Below are positions 33,427 to 40,626 of a stretch of 64,000 bases of DNA, piece by piece (position 1 is the first letter of the stretch; each line of letters begins with the position of its first letter). A program made the translations under genes and the position numbers. The notes beneath the pieces were generated by a model that worked only from the letters and a program-made list of their open reading frames with translations, was not told the DNA's origin and made no database searches. Source of the stretch: G965276675 sp965276675 (GTDB lineage Bacteria; Acidobacteriota; Terriglobia; Terriglobales; Acidobacteriaceae); NCBI GenBank assembly GCA_965276675.1, contig OZ255624.1, positions 1,922,001 to 1,986,000 of the forward strand. Direction: 5' to 3'.

Positions 33427-34563
33427 CTAAGGCTGCAGGACGACTTTAAGAGAGTTTGTCCCGCTGGCCATCATCTCGATGGCTTCGGCGAACTGCTCGA
33501 GCGGGAAGGTGTGGGTGACGATTCCGCGCATGTCGATCTTGCGGCGATGGATGTAGTCGATGGCCCGGGGATAGGTGTAGGGGCCGAGGTGCGAGCCTAG
33601 GATGTCGAGCTCTTTGCGGTCGCTGATGATGGACCAGTCCACGGTTGCGGGCTCGCTGAAGACGCTGAATTCGACAAACCTGCCCAGCTTGCGCAGCATC
33701 ATCAGCCCTTGGTTGACGGCAAGGTGGTGCCCGGTTGCTTCTACGTAGATGTCGCAACCGTAGCTGCCGGTGATCTCGCGAATGCGCGCGATCACATCCA
33801 TCTGCCCGGGGTTCCAGACCTCATCGGCGCCCATGCGTTTAGCCAGCTCCAGGCGCGGTGCGCGCATATCTAATACGATCAGTTTTTTTGGATTCTGCAT
33901 GCGGATCTGTCCGATGATGCCGAGCCCGAGCGTCCCCGCACCGGCGACGACAACGACATCGTCCGGCTTGACATCGGCCCGGTCCGCCGCATGGAGCGAG
34001 CAGCTGAGCGGTTCGATAAGAATTGCTTCCTCCGGCGGGATGTTGTCTGGCACTTTGTGGACGATGCTTTCCTTGGTGTAGATCATGTACTCGGCCATGG
34101 CGCCGTTGACGTTGCCCTGGAAGCCGTAGAGGTCGTGCCGTTCGCACATCCAGTATTTGCCGGTCTTGCAGAAGCGGCATGCCCAGCAGGGCACGATCTG
34201 TTCGGAGATGACGCGGTCGCCGACCGCGACTCCGCGCTTCTCCGCTCCCGGCCCGAGGGCGACCACGCGGCCCACGAACTCGTGTCCGGGGATGACGGGA
34301 GGCTTCACGTACTGCGGCTGATCCTTGTCGCCCCAGAGCGAGGGAGCGCCGTGAAAGGTCTTCACATCGCCCATGCAGATGCCGCAAAGCTCGACTTTGG
34401 TGAGGATCTCTTCCGGAGCGGGGACGGGGACCGACACCTCCTGCAGCCGGTAGTCATATGGCGCGTAGCATACAACGGCTTTCATCGTCTTCGGTATCTG
34501 AGGGGCGGGGATGTGCGGCGCGGTGTGCTGATCTGCAGGACTTTGACTTACCGGCGTCGCCAT
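33427..34563 (-). CDS. Zinc-dependent medium-chain dehydrogenase (polyol/sorbitol dehydrogenase-like)
   Basis: A 378-aa MDR enzyme oxidising an alcohol or polyol with NAD(P). Catalytic zinc ligands are in CGICMGD and GHEFVGRV; structural zinc cysteines are in CWACRFCKTGKYWMC; the coenzyme loop is VVVAGAGTLGLGIIGQ. GGGAGAG lies 7 nt before the ATG at 34563. The layout resembles erythritol/threitol dehydrogenases, but that specificity is a guess. Gene stands alone between a redoxin relic and a deletion scar. Confidence 0.88.
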   Translation of the reverse strand: MATPVSQSPADQHTAPHIPAPQIPKTMKAVVCYAPYDYRLQEVSVPVPAPEEILTKVELCGICMGDVKTFHGAPSLWGDKDQPQYVKPPVIPGHEFVGRVVALGPGAEKRGVAVGDRVISEQIVPCWACRFCKTGKYWMCERHDLYGFQGNVNGAMAEYMIYTKESIVHKVPDNIPPEEAILIEPLSCSLHAADRADVKPDDVVVVAGAGTLGLGIIGQIRMQNPKKLIVLDMRAPRLELAKRMGADEVWNPGQMDVIARIREITGSYGCDIYVEATGHHLAVNQGLMMLRKLGRFVEFSVFSEPATVDWSIISDRKELDILGSHLGPYTYPRAIDYIHRRKIDMRGIVTHTFPLEQFAEAIEMMASGTNSLKVVLQP

Positions 34564-34793
34564 TCGATCTCTCCCTGCAGTTGCGTTGTGGGCTTGCTCA
34601 TCGCAAGCCAGTCGAGCCTGATCGTACACTTCTGCAGAAAAGCGAGCCAAGTTGGCTGGCGCACCTGCAACGTAAAGGCAAAGACCAACCGCATATCCCA
34701 ACCGCTGCGTTGACGCCTGCGTGCAACTGCGGTCGGGATGATTCTGGATTGAGTCTCATTGCCTGATCAGGGCGTCGCGACCTGTCTCCACCT

Positions 34794-35245
34794 TCATGAG
34801 AAGAACGCGACTAGGCCGCTGATGCCATCTTGCAGCCCGTGGGCCAGCATTCCGGGGCGCAGGCTCTTGCGCCAGTAGGCAAGTAGTCCCAGCAGCCATC
34901 CGTGGACCATCACGACAACCATCGCCTTGCCGTAGAACCCGTGGCCGAGGGCAAAGGTTACCCCTTGCAGGAAGATAGCGAATACACGGCTGCCGGTCCA
35001 CGCGCTGAACTGTTGCGTGAGGTATCCGCGGAAGATGAGCTCTTCACAAAAGCCGCCGCCCGACGTGGCGAGTACCAGCCATGCCACAAGCTCGAGTATG
35101 GTCTTGGGCGTGATGCTGGCCAGGGTGTTACTTGTGTTGCCCCCAAGAAGATGAAACAGAATTACTCCCAGCGGTATTGCGACAACAAGAAACGCAACGG
35201 CAAGTCCTAAATCTCTGAAGAATTTTACCGGCGGAATTGGGTTCT
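34794..35245 (-). pseudogene. CPBP-family membrane protease, 5'-truncated
   Basis: The C-terminal ~150 codons of a CPBP (CAAX/bacteriocin-processing, Abi) intramembrane protease. The key motifs are present: EELIFRGYL (Glu-Glu-xxx-Arg) and FALGHGFYG, then HGWLLGLLAYWRKSLRPGML. Homologous reading begins NPIPPVKFFRDLG at about 35245 with no ATG, GTG or TTG before a stop at about 35260; a GTG at 35087 would give only 97 aa. The expected first ~90 residues are missing exactly where a truncated LysR gene begins on the other strand. Confidence 0.7.
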
Positions 35246-35621
35246 TAATCCAGCCGGATGTTTAGTGCGAGAAGAGACAAAGAATCGGGTTGAACGGCTG
35301 GGTGCTCCACTCATTGTTGCCGCCGAGCTGCACAATCCAGACTTGCAACTCTCGCTCATTGCTGGAAATGTGGATGTGGGAATGGTACAAGCCAACTTTC
35401 TACGGACACACACTTTGCGCACTCAATTAAGCGTTATTGAGCATCCGAATTTTAATCTTTCAATCAGGATCGCTTTCTTTCGCGGCAGGTATCTTGGCAC
35501 ACGAGAGCAGGTAGCCCTCGAACTTGAGCGGATACTCTTGAAACACTTCGAAGGTGCCGGTGAGACCACCCTTCCGATTCATTCTGAGGATTGTGGCTGC
35601 CAGGGTTTATCCAGGCACTAA
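35225..35621 (+). pseudogene. LysR-type regulator, effector-domain remnant
   Basis: Reading from about 35238: WVLNPAGCLVREETKNRVE, then RLGAPLIVAAELHNPDLQLS, SLIAGNVDVGMVQANFLRTH and NLSIRIAFFRGRYLG, ending GLSRH. This is the last ~125 residues of a LysR-family effector-binding domain. The helix-turn-helix and most of the first lobe are absent. It abuts, on the opposite strand, a CPBP protease that has also lost its 5' part, so a deletion or rearrangement joined the two. Confidence 0.7.
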
Positions 35622-35737
35622 TCGGGATGCGGCTTCCTTGCGCTCTTTTCACGCTGCCGCCGGAGATGCTCCAGGCTGCCGGGCAGACGATGGATGTGGG
35701 CGATTTGGGAGCGAGTTCGGGGTGTAGGCTGTCCGCG

Positions 35738-36709
35738 TTATTTGACAGCGCGGGTGGGCCGGTAACCGGAGGGGTCGAAGCCGTCCGGGGCCCACGCGTC
35801 GACGATCGCCTGTGTCACTGCAGCGATGGTGAGCTCACCTTCATTGTCAGGGGACCAGCTGTGGTCCGCATTGTTGTAGGTGAAGACCGAGATCAGAATG
35901 GGTCCCTGCTTGGTTGAGATCAGGCCAACGTCGTTGCGCACTGCATCGAGAGCGCCAGACTTGTTGCCCATCGAGGCGTCTGCCTGTTCTGCATTTTCGT
36001 GGTCGAGGTAGCGGGGCAGAGCGTCGCGGTAGAACTGCTTCTGTAGCATGGTCAGCATCACGGTACACAGCGCGTCGTCTGCCTGCTGTGGACGCTGAAG
36101 ATCGCCGGGAAATTGGCAGCGGTAGATGTGTGAGAGCAGCGTTGCCATCTCGTGCGGCGTGGTCTTGCCGAGTCCGAAGTCTTTCTGGTCGGACGGCATG
36201 GGCTCTGTTGCGGGAGTAAAAACCTTCTTGTAGAGCCAGGTGTTTTTCAGGCCGAGCGCTCCCGTTTCCGCGTTGATGTTCTTGAGGCCGAGCTTGTCGA
36301 TGGCCAGGTTGGTAGCGGTATTGTCGCTCTGCGTGATCATCAGCATGAGTACGTCTTTAAGGGTGAGCGTCACCGGCGTATCGAAGAGCTGCAAGACGCC
36401 CGAGCCGCCGACCTGATCCTCTTTGCGCAGGACGATGGGATCTTCCAGGCGCACGGTCCCGTGCCGCACCTGCTCCATGGCGTCGAAGAGGATGGTGAGT
36501 TTGATGACGGAGGCGGTCTGCACTGGGCGGTCGGCGTCAAGGCTGACGCTCTGCCCGGTTTTGAGGTTCTCCGCGAAGAGCGCAACCTTCCCGTGATGGG
36601 CCGCTGCGATCTGTAGCAATCGTTGTTGCATATGGGAGGAGGCTGGCGCTGGCTGTTGTCCTCCCGCCGTCCACGCAGCAATTGCACAGAGTAGTGATGT
36701 CGTTAGCAA
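35738..36709 (-). CDS. Class A beta-lactamase-like serine hydrolase
   Basis: A 323-aa exported serine enzyme. SxxK is Ser67-Val-Ile-Lys70, the second motif Ser128-Asp129-Asn130 and the third Lys250-Ser251-Gly252 (KSG in place of KTG). In the omega-loop region Glu169-Pro is followed directly by MPSDQKD, so the usual ELNEAIP segment with its Asn is shortened. It may therefore be a weak lactamase or another serine hydrolase such as a peptidoglycan peptidase. The start is uncertain: TTG 36709 as given, or CTG 36727, which yields a better n-region MRTNSKLLTTSLLC and has AAAGAGG in place. Confidence 0.82.
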   Translation of the reverse strand: MLTTSLLCAIAAWTAGGQQPAPASSHMQQRLLQIAAAHHGKVALFAENLKTGQSVSLDADRPVQTASVIKLTILFDAMEQVRHGTVRLEDPIVLRKEDQVGGSGVLQLFDTPVTLTLKDVLMLMITQSDNTATNLAIDKLGLKNINAETGALGLKNTWLYKKVFTPATEPMPSDQKDFGLGKTTPHEMATLLSHIYRCQFPGDLQRPQQADDALCTVMLTMLQKQFYRDALPRYLDHENAEQADASMGNKSGALDAVRNDVGLISTKQGPILISVFTYNNADHSWSPDNEGELTIAAVTQAIVDAWAPDGFDPSGYRPTRAVK

Positions 36710-36755
36710 CTTTGAGTTGGTGCGCAGGTCAGCCTCTTTCCTGATGGCGATAGAC

Positions 36756-36912
36756 CATTTTCAGGGTAAGTGTAGTCGAGCCGTTAGTTCGCTACATATC
36801 GTTGGTTGAGCGGCGCTTCGCGCCGATTCTCAAATACAAGATGAAGCAGGTCTTTCGACTCCGCCTTCGGCTACGCTCAAGATGACAAACGGCACAACCT
36901 GTTAACGAGTCA
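36756..36912. repeat. Long dispersed repeat, copy 2
   Basis: ATTTTCAGGGT at 36756, then 36783-36912 matching copy 1 at 22681-22840, including the CGGCGCTTCGCGCCG hairpin and the TTTCGACTCCGCCTTCGG ... TCAAGATGACAAA segment. It fills the gap between the beta-lactamase-like gene and the TonB receptor. Confidence 0.75.
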
Positions 36913-36917
36913 CCACC

Positions 36918-39900
36918 TTAGAAGGTAAGTTTCAGGGCGAGCTGCATCAGGCGCGGATCTCGGTAGTTGGTGATCTGCCCATAGGACGAGCTGGTGGTAG
37001 AGGTACTTACCGCGTCGAAGTTGGTGTGGTTGAAGGTGTTGAAGCTTTCGGCGCGGAACTGCAGCACCGCGCCTTCGACGATCTTGAAGTCCTTGAAGAT
37101 CGACAGGTCCCAGCGCTGGAAGCCGGGGCCGGTGACCGTGCCACGCCGTTCCGTTCCAGGACGCGCTTGGCCGGTGGGCACTGCAGCAAATGCCGAGGTG
37201 TTGAACCACTTGGCGATGGTGCGCGGCGCGCCGGAGTTCGGGTTGCCGATCTGGTCCGGACGCGCGCCGGAGAGGCTGGCGCTGTTCAGAGTGCCTTGTC
37301 CCGCGGGGTCGGCGCTGGTGGTGACCGTGAGCGGCAGGCCGGAGTTCGCCGCCACCACGCCAGAGATCTCCCAGCCGCCAAGCGTGTGGCCGACGATGCC
37401 CCGTTGCGTGCGGAAGAAGGGCAGGAAGTAGACGAAGTCTCCGGTAAAGACATTGCGGCGGTCCAGCTGACTCAACCCATACTCGCCGGCAATGTCGTAG
37501 CTATTCTGCGGGGCGTTGCTCCGGTCACTCTGGTTATTGGTGAGCGCCTTGGACCAGGTGTAATTCAGGTCGAGCAGTGAGCCGTCCTTAAACTGCCGCC
37601 GCATGTTGGACTGGAGTGAGTTGTAGTTGGAGGTGAACCGCGGCTGTACCTGGTTGATGGGGCCATAGCCGAGATAGGGCCGGATGCGGTTGAGAGTTTG
37701 GGTGTTCGCGCGCGTGATGCCGCCGGACGCCGCCAGCCCTGCAGTGACATAGGCGCCGGGCAGGGGCTGGTTCACGTCCACGATGCCCAGCAGGTGGATT
37801 CCGGTGGCGCCCACATAGCCGATGTCGAAGATCCAGCCAGGGCTGAGCTGCTGTTGCAGGTCGAGGCTGTACTGCTGGACGTAAGGATCCTTGGGCAGAT
37901 AGGGCGAGGCTCGCAGCGACGGCGGAACGAGGCTGAGCCGTGGCGTACCCGCGGCTGGATTGCCGAAGGACGCGTTGATGATAGTGGGGTCCTGCACGTA
38001 GGGGATATTGCCGAAGATGTTCTGCTCGTAGATGCCGAAGAGAGTGGCGTCGTAGGCGATGCCGTAGCCGCCGCGCAAGGCGGTGCGGCCATTGCCGGAG
38101 ACGTCGTAGGCGAAGCCGATGCGGGGGGCGAAGTCCAGCTTGGCCTGTTCGCCGACATGGCTGCCGAAGGGCGAGTTCTTGCCGCCCAGGATGACGCCGT
38201 TGAGCGGGTTGTAGGCGGGGTTGGGGGTAGCGCTGCCCGTGCAGGGGGCTGTGGTGCAGAGATTCCCACTTGTGGTGATCGCAGGCGCCTGGGACGCGCT
38301 ATAGGTGCGGGGGTCGAAGTTGCTCAGCCGGTTGGTGGCGTCGATGGGCTGCTGAAAGAAGGAGTAGCGGAGGCCGGCGTTGAGCGTGAGCCGCGGCGTG
38401 ACCTTCCAATCATCCTGCGCGTAGACCTCGAACTGGTTGGTCTGGATGTCGGGTGTGAGGTCGACCGAAGACTGGTTGAAGCTGACCGCATAGCCGGCGA
38501 GAAAGGCGGCGAAGGATTGCTGAAAGGCAGTGCCGGTGACGCCAGCGGGCGTGGTTCCGCCGCCGAAGGTGAAGGCGCCGGCATTGTCGCCGCCGGCGTT
38601 TTCCGTCTTCTGGTAGTGGAAGTAGGTTGCGCCGAACTTGAGCGAGTGCCCGCCCAGGACCTTGGTCACGTTGATGAATGGGTTGTGCTCGCGATTGTAA
38701 TCCGCGTAAGGGCCGAAGCTGGAAAAGCCGGAACCGCCGGTGATTACGACCGAGGGTACGCGCGACAGGGTGGAGGTGAAGGGCAGAACGGGCTTGATGT
38801 CCGGCGAGTTGGCCTTCGCGATGCCGCCGATGGGGGTGCTCACGATCGCGCCGCGCGAGTAGGCATAGCCGGCGTCGAGCAGGAAGGTGGGCGAGAAGAC
38901 ATAGGTGCCGTGGACGAGGATGTTGCGTCCGGGGGAGTTGGTGCTGGTGGTCTGCACGCCGGGAAGCGGACCGCCCGCAACCGCGCTGCTGAAGAGGCCA
39001 GCTGGCTCGATGGTGGGGATCGAATCATTGATGAAGTGACCGTAGACGCTGAACTTGCTCGAGAAGTAGTGGTCGATGCGCACCAGCTCCTGCGTCGCAT
39101 TGTAGACGTTGCGCGCGGTGTAGATCAGTCCGTGGGGATCGATGGGGCTGTTGGGCAAAGGCACGTTGGCGTAGAGGTCTTTGAGGTAGGCCTGCGCTGT
39201 CGGGTCAATGACTGTGACCTGCGAACCCTTGGTGAGGCAGGCGCCGGTAGCCGTGTTGTAGCTAGTGCACACGATGGCAGGGCCGAAGTTTCCTTGCCGC
39301 TCTGCCGCGGTGGCCACGTCGATTCCAGAGGGGGCAACGTAGGTGATGACACGCCGGAACTCCTGCGAGAAGAAGAAGAAGGTCTTGTTCCGCTCCGTGT
39401 TGTACACATGGGGGATAAAGACCGGACCGCCGACCGTGTAGCCGAAGTCGTTATAGCGGAGCGCAGGACGCTTCTGATGCCCGAGGTTGTTGAGGTAGCT
39501 GTTGGCGTTGAGCACGTCGTTGCGGAAGAACTCGTAGGCGCTCCCGTGCAGTCCGCTGGTGCCGGAGCGCGTGATGACGTTGATCTGCCCGCTGGCGCTG
39601 CGCCCGTACTCGGCGCTGTAGGTGCCGCGCAGTGTCTTGAACTCCGCGATTGCATCCACGCTGGGGTAGGTGAGCAGTGTCAAGTTCGTGCCGCGGTCCA
39701 CGTTGTCGGCCCCGTCGAGGGTCCAGTTGTTGCCAGAATTGCGCTGGCCGTCGATGGAAAAGCTGACAACGTTCGTCTCGCCCGATGGATTGGAGAGGCC
39801 GATGTAGAGTTGATCGCCACCGCCATAGACGACGCCGGGCTGCAAGGCGATCAGCTGCTCGTAGTTGCGATTGTTGAGCGAGAGTTGCCGGATCTGAGTG

Positions 39901-40358
39901 CCGTCGATGAGTCCGGCCAGCTGCGCCGAGCCGAGGTTGATCTCGAGCGGGCTCGCCTGCACATTGACGGTCTGCGCCGCTGTGCCCGGCTTCAGGACAA
40001 GATCAAAGGTCAGCGTGTCGTTGGCGTTCAGCTTAATGCCGGAGAGCTGCGTGTCGCTGAAGCCTGTGTCCGCCACAGTGAGGGCATAGGTGCCGACGGG
40101 CAGAGCGGTGAAGGAGTAGCGGCCCGCGCCGTCGGTCTGGTAGGTGCGCAGGTTGCGATGTTGCTCAGAGTTGGCGATGGTGACACTTGCGCCCGCCACC
40201 AGCGCTCCGGCTGAGTCTTTGACAACGCCGCTGATGGCGCCAGCTACGTTCTGCGCGACTGCTTGAGGGATGCAGCAGGAGACCAGGAGAGCGCAGAGTG
40301 CCACTCTCGGCGGTGCATAGGACTTCCTCAAAAACAAGATAGCTTTGGACCCGAACAT
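36918..40358 (-). CDS. Oar-like TonB-dependent outer-membrane receptor 2
   Basis: A 1146-aa receptor. Signal peptide from the ATG at 40358 (VALCALLVSCCIPQAVAQ), preceded by GGGAGAG; longer in-frame readings pass through non-coding sequence. Next comes the carboxypeptidase-regulatory-like domain (GAISGVVKDSAGALVAGASV), a plug (QIRQLSLNNRNYEQLIALQPG; TLRGTYSAEYGRSASGQI) and a beta-barrel ending LMQLALKLTF with terminal Phe. It lies 268 nt downstream of the GH20-symporter-NamZ operon on the same strand, so it may import the glycan pieces that operon uses; this is inference. Confidence 0.93.
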   Translation of the reverse strand: MFGSKAILFLRKSYAPPRVALCALLVSCCIPQAVAQNVAGAISGVVKDSAGALVAGASVTIANSEQHRNLRTYQTDGAGRYSFTALPVGTYALTVADTGFSDTQLSGIKLNANDTLTFDLVLKPGTAAQTVNVQASPLEINLGSAQLAGLIDGTQIRQLSLNNRNYEQLIALQPGVVYGGGDQLYIGLSNPSGETNVVSFSIDGQRNSGNNWTLDGADNVDRGTNLTLLTYPSVDAIAEFKTLRGTYSAEYGRSASGQINVITRSGTSGLHGSAYEFFRNDVLNANSYLNNLGHQKRPALRYNDFGYTVGGPVFIPHVYNTERNKTFFFFSQEFRRVITYVAPSGIDVATAAERQGNFGPAIVCTSYNTATGACLTKGSQVTVIDPTAQAYLKDLYANVPLPNSPIDPHGLIYTARNVYNATQELVRIDHYFSSKFSVYGHFINDSIPTIEPAGLFSSAVAGGPLPGVQTTSTNSPGRNILVHGTYVFSPTFLLDAGYAYSRGAIVSTPIGGIAKANSPDIKPVLPFTSTLSRVPSVVITGGSGFSSFGPYADYNREHNPFINVTKVLGGHSLKFGATYFHYQKTENAGGDNAGAFTFGGGTTPAGVTGTAFQQSFAAFLAGYAVSFNQSSVDLTPDIQTNQFEVYAQDDWKVTPRLTLNAGLRYSFFQQPIDATNRLSNFDPRTYSASQAPAITTSGNLCTTAPCTGSATPNPAYNPLNGVILGGKNSPFGSHVGEQAKLDFAPRIGFAYDVSGNGRTALRGGYGIAYDATLFGIYEQNIFGNIPYVQDPTIINASFGNPAAGTPRLSLVPPSLRASPYLPKDPYVQQYSLDLQQQLSPGWIFDIGYVGATGIHLLGIVDVNQPLPGAYVTAGLAASGGITRANTQTLNRIRPYLGYGPINQVQPRFTSNYNSLQSNMRRQFKDGSLLDLNYTWSKALTNNQSDRSNAPQNSYDIAGEYGLSQLDRRNVFTGDFVYFLPFFRTQRGIVGHTLGGWEISGVVAANSGLPLTVTTSADPAGQGTLNSASLSGARPDQIGNPNSGAPRTIAKWFNTSAFAAVPTGQARPGTERRGTVTGPGFQRWDLSIFKDFKIVEGAVLQFRAESFNTFNHTNFDAVSTSTTSSSYGQITNYRDPRLMQLALKLTF

Positions 40359-40626
40359 GGCGCTCTCCCAAAAAGTGGTACGTGCAAAACAGCAGTATGT
40401 GAATGATCTTTGTGTCGCGCGTGAACCGCGGACTTGCCCATTTTCAGGATAGGTGCAGACCGGCGAACAGAGGTGAACGTGGCCGTTCTCCGAGGAATGG
40501 CCACATAGAGCGGGTCTTTGCGCGAGCCTCAGTAACCCTGAAAATGATCTGCCAAGTAAAGTAACGTACCTGTAACAATGCGGCAAGAGAAAAGGAGCCG
40601 GTTTTGGTGGGTTCGCGAGCGGTCGT

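Noticed and set aside
37698..40214. Long plus-strand open frame (838 codons)
   Set aside because: Lies antisense to the TonB receptor at 36918-40358; Val/Glu/Gly/Asp-rich composition is the usual shadow of a GC-rich gene, and no motifs are present.
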